From: Bauldia sp.
GTDB taxonomy: Bacteria > Pseudomonadota > Alphaproteobacteria > Rhizobiales > Kaistiaceae
NCBI GenBank assembly: GCA_026126065.1
Contig: JAHCJY010000001.1
Coordinates: forward strand, 124,001 to 188,000
Length of the DNA stretch: 64,000 bases
Direction of reading: 5' to 3'
The notes beneath the pieces were generated by a model. It did no database searches. It saw only the letters and a list, made by a program, of their open reading frames with translations, and was not told where the DNA came from. Shown piece after piece: positions 27,159 through 35,943 of the stretch (positions are counted from its first letter, which is position 1; each line of letters starts with the position of its first letter). The position numbers and the translations under genes are program-made.

Positions 27159-28257
27159 TCTATCTTTCCTCCTGCTTGTCCTGCGTGATCGACAGGTTCT
27201 TGTTGTTGGGTAGCCCGGCGTCGCTCCCGCGCCATCCGATCCTGCCGCGGGGAGGGCCGGGAGACCCTTCCTGCGGACAATAGTCGGACCGGATATGCTC
27301 GACGCTGATTGTTCCAGGCCCTTCGGGACGACGACCGGCTCCGCAGCCCACAGAAGTGGCCTTGCGGATCTCCGGTAAGCCCATCCCCAGGGGCTTGCGG
27401 TGTCGGGCTCCCTCATCACCGACGACGTGCCAGACGCGCCAATGTTGACCCGGCTGAATCTGGGACGTCCCGTGCCGACACTTGCACAGAGAAGAATATC
27501 GCTGTCAATCCAAAATGGCTGAAAGCCTTGTTGAGCTATCGATGCGTATATATCATGGCAAGAGACTGTGTGTTGATGCCATAACATATAGCATTGTATG
27601 GCCTTTATCTAATAGCGCACGACGAATCCAATCACTAAGATCGCATATCAGTGCTACTTACGTCCATATAAGCGCTTGTGTACAGGAACGTGCGCCGGTT
27701 GGGTCGCGTTGGGCGGCGCATCTGCAGCCAAGCCACGACAAATGTTTCGTGGTCAGCGAATTGGCCGGCGCAAAGCACCTCGAATGCGTTGACAATCGCC
27801 TCGCGCGGATGCCACCGTTTCTCACCGGACGCGCGGTCCCTGGCCCTGCGCATCTGTTCGGGCGGAGCAGTGGGGGGCAGGGAGGGTATATCGGTCTCTC
27901 CCCCCACTGCGGAGCCCGCTGCTGCTTCTGATGTTTGCTGACCTGCACGACGCCTCGCGATGCCGCGCTTGGTACGCTCCCGGCGCCGGATGATTCCGCC
28001 GATCCGCCGCAATGTCGGCCAAGTGATGTCACAATCGGCCGCCTAGATGGCCCGAGAGTGGGGAAGGGAACCGCCCGGGAAAAGCGCTCGGGGTCCCTTT
28101 CGGCGAGGCGAAGGTCTCAAGCTCCGGCCGATGGATCGAGGGCGGCGCCGCTGCGCCGACCGATGGCCGGGTGCGTCCGACGCGGCTGGCGGCAGGAGCG
28201 TAGCGTGTAATGGGACCGACGCCGGCGCGACCCGCGGTGGAGCAGGAGGAGCCGGCA
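27159..28257. other. Gene-poor region upstream of the alcohol dehydrogenase, with an AT-rich island
   Basis: About 1.1 kb without a gene I can support. Bases about 27480-27700 are strikingly AT-rich for this genome (for example GCGTATATATCATGGC and CATAACATATAGCATTG), then composition returns to normal. A hairpin repeat lies at 27867-27910. Open frames here lack ribosome sites and family resemblance. The island lies 320 bases or more upstream of the leftward dehydrogenase start, so it could be a promoter or regulatory region, or a remnant of foreign DNA. Confidence 0.5.
27867..27910. repeat. Short hairpin repeat, copy 2
   Basis: Same element as 25101-25143: GCAGTGGGGGGCAGGGAGGG, then ATCGGTCTC, then CCCCCCACTGC. 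The two copies agree in both arms and in the loop, with a two-base difference in length. They lie on either side of the dehydrogenase gene. Confidence 0.75.
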
Positions 28258-29232
28258 ATGTCCGCCCCGGCCGAGCCCGTCTCCGCCGCCTTCCCGGATA
28301 TCGGCGAGTATGTCGACCTCGTGACGGAACTCGAGGAGATCCTGCGGGGAGCGGCCGCCGAGTCGAACCCCGTGGAGGCCGATCAGCCCGACGCCGCAGC
28401 GCCGGTGGCCGAGGTGGCGGTCCCTGCCGATGAAGGCATTGCGCCTCCAGCCCTGCGCCCGGCGCCGCTTCGCGAGCGCGCCCGAGCCCCGATCCCGGAT
28501 GACCGGCTCGGGTTGGCTCCGGCTGCGGGCGAGGACGGAGATCCCGACCCCGGGTTCTGGCAGGTCGACGACGCCGCCTGGGCCAGTGCGCCGGCATGGC
28601 GCGAAGCGCCGCGCGGGCGTCGGGCCGACTTGTTCATAATCGGCGCCCTCGTCGTCCTGATCGCCGGCGGCGGGGCCTATTCCGCCCTTCGGATCGGCGA
28701 TGGCGGGGCGGCGACCGCCGGCGACGGCATCGCTGCCGAAGCCTCCCGGGCCGAGACCGGGATCGGCGTTCCGTTCGCACCAATCGGCCGGGCGAGCCTC
28801 CTCCGCGACGATCCCACCGCCCCGCTGCCGAGCCTCGAAGCGGCCGTCGCCGGCGCGGAAGTTCCGCCCCTGCCGGTGATCATCGAGGCCCCCGTGGAAG
28901 CAACGCAACCGATCGTCCTGGCGGAGGCCGCGGAGGCCGACCCGGCACCCGCGGCGACGGCCACGGCACCGGTACCGGCACCGGCCGGGCTGGGCGGACC
29001 GCTCGTCCCGGTCGATCCTGCCGAAGCCGAGGCCGGTGTTGCCGTCACGCGCGTCACCACCGTGACGACCTGGGTCAACATGCGCGCCGGACCGGACAAT
29101 GCCGAGCCGGTCGTGGTGGTCGTGTCGCCGGACACGCCCGTCTCCGTTCACGCGTGCGACTACTGGTGCAGAGTTACCGTCAACGGGCAGGACGGCTACA
29201 TCTTCCGGGATTTCCTTGTCGCCCTGCCCTGA
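28258..29232 (+). CDS. Single-pass membrane protein with C-terminal SH3-like domain
   Basis: A 324-aa protein. Residues 1-124 are an acidic, Pro/Ala-rich cytoplasmic region, 125-145 form one transmembrane helix (LFIIGALVVLIAGGGAYSAL), then comes a long Ala/Pro/Glu periplasmic linker. Residues about 258-324 are a bacterial SH3 domain: TTVTTWVNMRAGPDNAEP, then DYWCRVTVNGQDGYIFRDFL. Such domains bind cell-wall peptides. The ATG at 28258 has AGGAGGAG just upstream. It is 110 bp before the serine protease gene on the same strand. Probable envelope protein; precise role unknown. Confidence 0.8.
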   Translation: MSAPAEPVSAAFPDIGEYVDLVTELEEILRGAAAESNPVEADQPDAAAPVAEVAVPADEGIAPPALRPAPLRERARAPIPDDRLGLAPAAGEDGDPDPGFWQVDDAAWASAPAWREAPRGRRADLFIIGALVVLIAGGGAYSALRIGDGGAATAGDGIAAEASRAETGIGVPFAPIGRASLLRDDPTAPLPSLEAAVAGAEVPPLPVIIEAPVEATQPIVLAEAAEADPAPAATATAPVPAPAGLGGPLVPVDPAEAEAGVAVTRVTTVTTWVNMRAGPDNAEPVVVVVSPDTPVSVHACDYWCRVTVNGQDGYIFRDFLVALP

Positions 29233-29343
29233 TGCGGCGGCGACGGATTAAGCTTGCGGCCCCGCGCCGTGCCCCGCTGCCTTGACACGCAAAGCGCCGC
29301 GTTGCCACACATGCGGACCGGCGGTGTTTCGGGGATTCTGTTG

Positions 29344-30675
29344 ATGCGTATCCGAGCCTTGGGACTGGCCGCCGCGGCGATTGCGGCCGCACTCGCCGGC
29401 GGGCCGGCGGCCGCCGCCGACATGACCGTCATCGGCGCCGCGCCGGCGACGACCGCGGCGGGCGGCGTCACCTGGGAGTTCGGCGCGGCGACCGCCCACC
29501 TCCTCGCCCTCCAAGACGAACTCCTCGGCAAGCAGGTTCCCGACAAGCTCCCCGGCCCGCTCGCCGGCATTGCCGCAAACTACACCGGCAATGACAGCTG
29601 CCGCTGGGCCAATGACGGCGAGTGCGACGACCCCGGCATCGGCACCGGCGCCTGCCAGCCGGGCACGGACTATTCGGACTGCTGGCGCATCGTTACCGAT
29701 CGCGAGGACGATTCCTGCGAGTTCGCCCGCGACGGCCAATGCGACGAGCCCGGCTTCGGCACCGGCGCCTGCACCCAGGGCACCGACCGCAGCGATTGCG
29801 GCGTCGTCGCCTTCCTGCGGTTCCAGGATGATTCCTGCCGCAACGCCCTCAACGGCGTGTGCAACGAAGCCGCCCTCGGCGGCGACGGCACCTGCCAGGC
29901 GCGCACGGACCGCGGCGACTGCGTCGGCCGCGACCGGCCGATGCAGATCGACGACCACTATTTTGGCCGTGATGACCGCGTGCTGATGGACACGACCCAG
30001 TTTCCCTGGCGCGTCATCGGGACGCTGGTCGGCGACGACGGCTCCTGCACCGCCTCCCTGATCGGTCCGGACCTCCTCATCACCGCCGCGCACTGCATCG
30101 AGACCGAGAACGGAATCAATGCGGACCAGGTGTTCGAGACGGCCTTTGCCGACGGGGGCGGCGTCAGCGCCCGGGTCACCGAGTGGTTCGTTGCCCCGAG
30201 CCGGGCCAACGACCGCGCGACCGATTTCGAGCCGTCGCAGACCGACTGGGCTCTCCTCCGCATCGACAGGCCGCTCGGGGCGAAGCTCGGCTTCCTCGAG
30301 GTGCGCGGCATGGAGAGTTTCGGCGATGCGGTCCTGCAACGGCCCGTCTCGCAGGCCGGCTACAGCTGGGACACCGGCACGTTCCTGTCGGGTAACACCG
30401 GCTGCTCCTTCCTCGCAGTGGAAGTGGAGAACACCGTGATCCACAATTGCGATACGACGCACGGGGATTCGGGCTCGCCGCTGATGTTCCGCGACGGCGA
30501 TGCCTTCATCATCGTGGCCCTCGATTCGACCTTCCGGAGCGAGCGGGGGGAGCCGACGATCAACGTCGCCACCCGCACCGACGGTGTCGTCCCGTTCCTG
30601 GCGGACTTCATCGCCGGGCGTCTGGGGAACCGCGAACTCATCACCGTCATCACGACCGAGCCCGGCAAGAAGTAG
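29344..30675 (+). CDS. Secreted trypsin-like serine protease with three four-cysteine repeats
   Basis: A 443-aa exported protease. The signal peptide is MRIRALGLAAAAIAAALAGG. Residues 84-113, 122-152 and 162-193 are three copies of a four-cysteine, acidic repeat (DSC..A.DG.CD, then GTGAC..GTD..DC) resembling small calcium-binding Cys repeats. The S1 protease domain follows with triad H250 (LLITAAHC), D301 (QTDWALLRID) and S376 (THGDSGSPLMF); extra cysteines could form family disulfides. The repeats probably act as a binding or regulatory prodomain. It is followed 23 bp later by a PDZ protein gene, so the two may cooperate. Confidence 0.87.
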   Translation: MRIRALGLAAAAIAAALAGGPAAAADMTVIGAAPATTAAGGVTWEFGAATAHLLALQDELLGKQVPDKLPGPLAGIAANYTGNDSCRWANDGECDDPGIGTGACQPGTDYSDCWRIVTDREDDSCEFARDGQCDEPGFGTGACTQGTDRSDCGVVAFLRFQDDSCRNALNGVCNEAALGGDGTCQARTDRGDCVGRDRPMQIDDHYFGRDDRVLMDTTQFPWRVIGTLVGDDGSCTASLIGPDLLITAAHCIETENGINADQVFETAFADGGGVSARVTEWFVAPSRANDRATDFEPSQTDWALLRIDRPLGAKLGFLEVRGMESFGDAVLQRPVSQAGYSWDTGTFLSGNTGCSFLAVEVENTVIHNCDTTHGDSGSPLMFRDGDAFIIVALDSTFRSERGEPTINVATRTDGVVPFLADFIAGRLGNRELITVITTEPGKK

Positions 30676-30698
30676 CCCGGCTCCGACAGGAGCGCCCG

Positions 30699-31787
30699 AT
30701 GACCAACGGCATCGCCTTCCGCTTCCTCCCGGCCCTGCTGCTCGCTGCCATCATGGTGCCTGCCACGGCTTCGGCCCAGACGACCGGAACGCTCCACGTC
30801 ACGGTCGCCGACTGGCTGCCCGCCTGGGATCCCGACACCGGCGGGTGGGCGGTGGCCCGCGCCGGCCAGAGTGTCGGCAAGCTGAGCATCCGGTCATCCG
30901 AGCCCGCCGCACCGGTGCCCGCCGGCGAGTACGACGTTTACTGGTTTCAGGACGAAGCCCACCGTGACATGCCGATCCTCGTTGCCGAGGGCGTGACCGT
31001 CAACGCGGGCCAGACGACTGACGTCCGGGTCCAGACGGGGGTCATCATCGAGGTGGCCGACTGGGTGCCTCCGCTCGGTCCGGGCGGCCAGATACGCGCC
31101 TTCAGCACCACGGACGTTGCACTCAACTGGACAACGGGGGCGCCGATGGTGCTTCCGGAGGGCCGAGTGGTTGTCTACTGGAATGCTGACGCCACCGATG
31201 ATCTTCTTCCGATTTGGCTCGGCACATTCGACATCGAGGCGTCCTTCGGCGGCATCGGCACGGAAGTGCGGATGGAAGAGGAAGTCACGATCGTCCGTGT
31301 CGCTCCCGGCGGACCCGCGGACATTGCCGGCATTCGCGACGGTGATGAGATCCTCGCCGCCGACGGCACTGCCCTCGGCGGCATGACGCTCGCCGCCGCC
31401 GTCGACCTTCTTCGCGGGCCGTCCGGGTCGTCGCTCGTGGTCTCGGTCCGCCGCGCGGGTGGCGAGCCTTTCGATGTCACCATCCGGCGCAGCATCATCG
31501 ACAGCCAGGTGGTGGTCCGCGTCGATGCCGGCATCCGCGTCGTCGTGGGTCCGGGCCTTCCGCCGCTTGGGGAAGGCGGACGCTGGTTCGTCACCTATAC
31601 CGACGACGATCCCCTCGAACGGCCGCTCGCGTTCGCCGAGACGGCAGACGCGACGCTTCTGGTCGGCCACACGACGTACGACGTCTACTGGCAGGAGACG
31701 GCGACCGCCGCGCCCCGCCTCGTGGCGGAGGACATCGTGGTCAATGGTGGCATTGTCGCCGTGCCGATCGGTGGACGCGGAAAGTAG
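30699..31787 (+). CDS. Secreted PDZ-domain protein with internal repeats
   Basis: A 362-aa exported protein with signal peptide MTNGIAFRFLPALLLAAIMV. Three related beta modules occur, each with a W/L-P opening and a YDVYW-type core: residues 33-112 (GEYDVYWFQDEAHRD), 115-180 (GRVVVYWNADATDD) and 270-358 (TTYDVYWQETATAA). A PDZ domain is inserted between the second and third, at about 184-266: VTIVRVAPGGPADIAGIRDG, EILAADGTALGGM, then DLLRGPSGSSLVVSV. AGGAG lies 7 bases before ATG, 23 bp after the protease gene. It probably helps recognise substrates for that protease, which is inference from context. Confidence 0.78.
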   Translation: MTNGIAFRFLPALLLAAIMVPATASAQTTGTLHVTVADWLPAWDPDTGGWAVARAGQSVGKLSIRSSEPAAPVPAGEYDVYWFQDEAHRDMPILVAEGVTVNAGQTTDVRVQTGVIIEVADWVPPLGPGGQIRAFSTTDVALNWTTGAPMVLPEGRVVVYWNADATDDLLPIWLGTFDIEASFGGIGTEVRMEEEVTIVRVAPGGPADIAGIRDGDEILAADGTALGGMTLAAAVDLLRGPSGSSLVVSVRRAGGEPFDVTIRRSIIDSQVVVRVDAGIRVVVGPGLPPLGEGGRWFVTYTDDDPLERPLAFAETADATLLVGHTTYDVYWQETATAAPRLVAEDIVVNGGIVAVPIGGRGK

Positions 31788-32009
31788 CGTCCCGCGGTTC
31801 ACCTGTCCGACACCTTGCTAGGGTAGACTTCGGGCCTGGACGCCAGTTGAGCGTTTCCTGGAATCAAGCTAGACAAGAGTCATAGTGCGTTCTGTTCGCT
31901 AGGACTTTAGTCGACTCTCTGGTTGGTGAGCGGTCGTCCGGGCGCGGACGCTGCCTCCCCGCCGGCGCGAAATCACATCATCGGTTCACGTCTCATCGCT
32001 GGGGGCTGC

Positions 32010-32930
32010 ATGAAGACCTTGAAGATCGGGGCTGGCGCGGCCAGCCTTCTGACGCTCGCGCTGTGGGCGACCACCGCCTCGACCGAGACCACGGTCGAGC
32101 GCGGCCAGTACCTCGTCGACGGGCTCGCCGCGTGCGGCAACTGCCACACGCCGCGGAATCCGGACAACACGTTCGCCGAAGGCATGTACCTGGCGGGCGG
32201 GTTCGAGTTCAACGAGGAGCCGGCGTTCCACGCTTACGCGCGCAACATCACGCCGGACACCGAGACCGGCATCGGCGACTGGACGCTCGAGGAGATCGTG
32301 ATCGCGCTCCGCGAGGGCCACACCCCCGAGGACGAGACGATCGGGCCGCCGATGCCGATGGCGTCGTACAACCTGCTCTCCGACGACGACGCGATGTCGA
32401 TCGCGATGTACCTTAAGAGCATCCCGGCGGTGCGCAACGAGGTCCCAGAGGCGGTCTACAACATTCCGAAGTTCAGCCCCGGCCCGGCTCCGGGCGGTCC
32501 CACGCCGCCGACCACCGATCCGGTCGCCTACGGCCAGTATCTGACGACGGTGGCGCACTGCTTCGAGTGCCACACGCCGACCGATGACACCGGCGCACCG
32601 GACATGGCCCGGATGGGTGCCGGCGGCTTCGCGATCCAGGCCCTGCCGAACGGCGAGTTCGTCCGCACGGCGAACATCACGCCGGCCGCCATCGGTGACT
32701 GGAGCGACGAGGCGCTGCGCCGTGCGATCGTCGACGGCGTATCGCAGAACGGCCACATCCTGTTCCCGATCATGCCGTCGACGTTCTTCCACAACGCCAC
32801 GACCGAGGACATCGACGCCATCATCGCCTACCTCCGCACGATCCCGCCGGTCGAGAACGACGTGCCGAAGGTCGACTGGATGGCTGCGTTCGGCATGCCG
32901 CCGATGCAGAACGCCCCCGCGATGGAGTAG
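32010..32930 (+). CDS. Diheme c-type cytochrome
   Basis: A 306-aa periplasmic electron carrier. The signal segment is MKTLKIGAGAASLLTLALWA. Two heme c sites are clear: CGNCH at 42-46 (first domain, with axial Met candidates in PPMPMASYNLL) and CFECH at 184-188 (second domain, with FPIMPSTFFH). The domain order matches cytochrome subunits of membrane sugar or alcohol dehydrogenases and related diheme cytochromes. It is followed by a strong terminator, so it forms its own unit. It could accept electrons from the quinoprotein at 25224, but this is inferred from biochemistry, not adjacency. Confidence 0.87.
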   Translation: MKTLKIGAGAASLLTLALWATTASTETTVERGQYLVDGLAACGNCHTPRNPDNTFAEGMYLAGGFEFNEEPAFHAYARNITPDTETGIGDWTLEEIVIALREGHTPEDETIGPPMPMASYNLLSDDDAMSIAMYLKSIPAVRNEVPEAVYNIPKFSPGPAPGGPTPPTTDPVAYGQYLTTVAHCFECHTPTDDTGAPDMARMGAGGFAIQALPNGEFVRTANITPAAIGDWSDEALRRAIVDGVSQNGHILFPIMPSTFFHNATTEDIDAIIAYLRTIPPVENDVPKVDWMAAFGMPPMQNAPAME

Positions 32931-32958
32931 CGGGCAGGAACCGCACTACACAGCTGTC

Positions 32959-32994
32959 CTGCCGGCGCCACCCAGGCGCCGGCAGTTTCATTTT
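32959..32994 (+). terminator. Rho-independent terminator after the cytochrome gene
   Basis: CTGCCGGCGCC at 32959-32969 pairs perfectly with GGCGCCGGCAG at 32975-32985 over loop ACCCA, followed by TTTCATTTT. This is an 11-bp GC-rich stem with a U-rich tail, 28 bases after the stop. Confidence 0.88.
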
Positions 32995-33018
32995 CAGGTC
33001 CCCTCAGTTCGTGAACCC

Positions 33019-34491
33019 GTGCGGAACCCACTCCCGCTGAACCGCCGCCGCTTCCTCGCCGGAGGCGCCGCCCTCGCCGGTGCTGCGGGATTTGCGCTCG
33101 GCTCGGGCCGCGCGCCCGCCTACGGCCAGCCGCTCGCCGCACCGGCCGTTCCGGGCGTCTTCCCCGACGTTGAGCTCAGCCTCGTCGCGGCGGAGCGGCC
33201 GAGCGTGCTCCCGGCCTTCGCTGGCAACGAGTTGCCGCTGTGGACGTTCTCGCCGGACACGTGGCTGCCGATCGTTCGGATGCCATACGGCGCGCGCCTC
33301 AACACGACGATCCGCAACGACCTGCCGCGCGCCGAGGAACATGCCTCGATCCACTGGCACGGCATCCGCCTGCCGAACGATCAGGACGGCGTACCCTACC
33401 TCGTCCAGGAGCCGGTCTTTCCGGGCGACAGTTTCCGCTACTCCTTCGTGCCCCCCGACACCGGCACGTTCTTCTTCCACACGCACTGCAACACGGCCGA
33501 GCACATCGGCCGCGGCCTCATCGGCATCCTCATCGTGGAGGGTGACACGACCGAGCCCTATGACGCCGACGAGGTCGTGCTGGTGCGCGACTGGCGGGTC
33601 GATTTGGCCGCGGGGGTGTTCCTCCCGTTCACGACCAACCGCGGGGCCGGCCGGGCGGGCACCTACGGCCCGCTCCGCACAGCCAACGGCGCAGTGAACC
33701 CCGAGATGGTGCTGCCTGCGGTGGCCGACTGCCGACTCCGCATCATCAACGTCGACCCGACCCGGCCGATCGATTTCGGCATCGAGGGCGCGGAGGCGGC
33801 CATCATTGCCATCGACGGCCTCGCCGTGGTGCCCTTCTCGCTCGACCGCTGGATCATGGCGCCGGCGATGCGGATCGACATCGTCGTCCGCACGCCGCGC
33901 GACGGCGGCGTTGCGCGCCTGGTCGACTTCCGCCCGGACGATCCGCTCGCCATCGCGACGATCCGCGGCGCGGGCGAGGCGAGACGCACCGGCCCGTTCG
34001 ATCCCGCTCCGCTCCGCGCCCCCGTGGTTCCCGAGCCCGATCTCGGCGCGGCCGCGACGCGGACCATCACCTTTGCCGCGAGCGAGGACGGCGACCTTCT
34101 GCCGGCAGAGGACGCCGCCTTCGGCTTCCTCGGCCCGCTCTGCCTGTCGTTCAACGACTTCTGGACGATCGATGCCACCGGCTGGCCGGCCGGCGACCAC
34201 GCGACGGCGCCGCCGCCGCTGGCCGAACTCGTCCGGGGCCAATCCTATCGCTGGCTGCTGCGCAACACGACGCAGCACCTCCATCCGATCCATATCCACG
34301 GCCACACCTTCGCCGTGCTGCGCTCCGACAAGCGGACGCTGCTGCCGCACCACGCCGACACGGTGCTGCTGATCGAGGATGAAACCGTGGAAGTCGCCTT
34401 CGTCGCCGACAATCCCGGCCGCTGGATGCTCCATTGCCACGTGGCGGAGCACCAGGAGACGGGGATGATGGCCTACTTCACGGTGACGTAG
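33019..34491 (+). CDS. Tat-exported multicopper oxidase
   Basis: A 490-aa laccase/CopA/FtsP-type oxidase. The N-terminus LNRRRFLAGGAALAGAAGFA is a twin-arginine signal. All four copper-binding segments are present: IHWHGIRLPND, FFFHTHCNTAEH, HPIHIHGHTF, and the T1-site MLHCHVAEHQETGMM with the Cys. Likely roles are cuprous-ion or phenol oxidation in the periplasm. The GTG at 33019 is the first suitable start after the terminator and leaves the Tat motif intact; there is no clear ribosome site, so the exact start is less certain than the family. Confidence 0.9.
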   Translation: MRNPLPLNRRRFLAGGAALAGAAGFALGSGRAPAYGQPLAAPAVPGVFPDVELSLVAAERPSVLPAFAGNELPLWTFSPDTWLPIVRMPYGARLNTTIRNDLPRAEEHASIHWHGIRLPNDQDGVPYLVQEPVFPGDSFRYSFVPPDTGTFFFHTHCNTAEHIGRGLIGILIVEGDTTEPYDADEVVLVRDWRVDLAAGVFLPFTTNRGAGRAGTYGPLRTANGAVNPEMVLPAVADCRLRIINVDPTRPIDFGIEGAEAAIIAIDGLAVVPFSLDRWIMAPAMRIDIVVRTPRDGGVARLVDFRPDDPLAIATIRGAGEARRTGPFDPAPLRAPVVPEPDLGAAATRTITFAASEDGDLLPAEDAAFGFLGPLCLSFNDFWTIDATGWPAGDHATAPPPLAELVRGQSYRWLLRNTTQHLHPIHIHGHTFAVLRSDKRTLLPHHADTVLLIEDETVEVAFVADNPGRWMLHCHVAEHQETGMMAYFTVT

Positions 34492-34575
34492 CGGTCGCGC
34501 CCTGCCCGGCGCTCGACCTTGAGGGCCGGGGGCACGGCCGTGACGACGACGGCCCGCCGATCCGGCCAGCGGAGG

Positions 34576-35442
34576 TCATTCAGCGCGAGCGACGCGCTCG
34601 AGGAACGCCAGCACCCGCCCGGACTGGCGGGGCAGGAAGTGGAAGCCGTCCTCGATGAAGTGGACCTCGGCGTTCGGGACGAACCGCTCCAGCCTGTCTC
34701 GCGTCTGGCGCGAATCGAGGAGGACGTCGCGGCCGCCGACGATCGCAAGGACGGGGACCGCCAATCGCTCGAGTTGTTCGTCCGACAGGACCGGGATGGC
34801 GACGACCCGCGGCCTGATCGACGCGGCGATGGTGTCCATCAGGCGTGCGATCGGCGCGAGTTCAGCCGGCAGGACATCGGGCATCGGCCCGAACACCATC
34901 TCCCTGATCCTCCGCTTGCCATAGCTGCCGAGAGCGAGGAACGGCAGCGCCTTCAGGAGGAAGTTCTTCTGGCGGCCGATGCCTGCCGGGCAGATCAGCG
35001 CCAGGCCGCGGACTCTCTCCGGCCGCCGAACCGCGTGGTCGAGCGCCAGCCAGCCGCCGAGCGAGGTGCCGACCAGGATCGCGCGCGAGATGCCAAGACC
35101 GCGAAAGACGTCGTCGAGCCACAGCGCATGCGCCTCACCCGACAGCTCTGGCCGCGATCGCGCGCTGAAGCCGGCCTCGCCGATCATGTCGACGGCGAAG
35201 AGGCGGAAGCTTCGGGACCACAGCGGCACGTCGGGCATCCATGCAGCGGAATTGGCCTGCGATCCGTGGAGGAGCACGACCGCCGACGCACCCTCCGGCC
35301 CCGAGGCGATGACGAAGGTCTCGCCCTGGCTGGTCGGAACGCGCAGTTCGGTCGAGGTGACCGGCCATCGGTCGAGGACGCGACGATACTCGGCGTTCAC
35401 GACCGCCGCCGCCCCGGCGCTTCGGAAGACGGCGTCGTTCAC
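34576..35442 (-). CDS. Alpha/beta-hydrolase
   Basis: A 288-aa hydrolase fold protein. The oxyanion segment is VVLLHGSQANSAAW, the nucleophile elbow is GTSLGG (S127), the acid lies probably in VGGRDVLLD, and the catalytic His is in DGFHFLPRQSG. Substrate unknown. The start codon is GTG at 35442 and overlaps the stop of the upstream regulator gene (GTGA), implying translational coupling. No signal peptide is visible. Confidence 0.85.
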   Translation of the reverse strand: MNDAVFRSAGAAAVVNAEYRRVLDRWPVTSTELRVPTSQGETFVIASGPEGASAVVLLHGSQANSAAWMPDVPLWSRSFRLFAVDMIGEAGFSARSRPELSGEAHALWLDDVFRGLGISRAILVGTSLGGWLALDHAVRRPERVRGLALICPAGIGRQKNFLLKALPFLALGSYGKRRIREMVFGPMPDVLPAELAPIARLMDTIAASIRPRVVAIPVLSDEQLERLAVPVLAIVGGRDVLLDSRQTRDRLERFVPNAEVHFIEDGFHFLPRQSGRVLAFLERVARAE

Positions 35443-35861
35443 GGGAGACGCCCGAGCTGCAGCCCGACCATTTCGAGGAGCCGCGCGACGTCTGACGGGA
35501 CGCCGACGAGGACGATCTTGAGCGTACCGCGTGCGGGATCGAACGCGGTCTGGAGATGCATCGCCGGCGAGCGAGCGTCGCCGGTCATTGCCGCAGCGTT
35601 GAGGAAGTTGGCGAGCCGGGACGCGCTCTCCACCGCAATTCCGGGCACATCCACGATACAGGTGGCCCGCGCCTCGACCACGGCAGCCGCCACACCTGCG
35701 GCAACGCCGGCAAAGGCGTCCAGCTTCCCCTGGGCTATGCGGTACGACTTTCCGACGCGGGTAGCTGGCAGACGCCCGTCGTGGATGTAACGCAGCACGG
35801 TCTTGGGATGGAGGTTCAGTTGCGCCGCAGCCTGATCGACGCTGATGAGAATGTCGGACAT
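35439..35861 (-). CDS. Helix-turn-helix regulator (excisionase/MerR-like) with C-terminal domain
   Basis: A 140-aa protein. Residues 1-45 are an excisionase-type DNA-binding domain: SVDQAAAQLNLHPKTVLRYI, then HDGRLPATRVGKSYRIAQ. The remainder (about 60-140) looks like an alpha/beta ligand or dimerisation domain (CIVDVPGIAVESASRLANF, TLKIVLVGVPSDVARLLEMV). It is the first gene of a two-gene unit with the hydrolase, overlapping by four bases. It probably regulates its own unit and the divergent YqeY-like gene through the inverted repeat at 35878-35923. Confidence 0.78.
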   Translation of the reverse strand: MSDILISVDQAAAQLNLHPKTVLRYIHDGRLPATRVGKSYRIAQGKLDAFAGVAAGVAAAVVEARATCIVDVPGIAVESASRLANFLNAAAMTGDARSPAMHLQTAFDPARGTLKIVLVGVPSDVARLLEMVGLQLGRLP

Positions 35862-35877
35862 CTCAAGGCCCCTATTG

Positions 35878-35923
35878 TTCCTTGAAGCGTCTATTGTGCT
35901 CGCGTATAGGACGCAATAAGGAA
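35878..35923. promoter_or_regulatory. Inverted repeat in the divergent promoter; candidate operator
   Basis: TTCCTT NNN GCGTC at 35878-35891 is mirrored by GACGC NNN AAGGAA at 35910-35923. The arms are separated by about 18 bases within an 82-base gap between the divergent regulator and YqeY-like genes. Size and position fit an operator for the HTH protein. Confidence 0.55.
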
Positions 35924-35943
35924 TTTTACGGTAGGAGTACGAA

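Noticed and set aside
27482..27931. A 149-codon plus-strand frame in the AT-rich island
   Set aside because: No ribosome site or family pattern, and it runs through the hairpin repeat.
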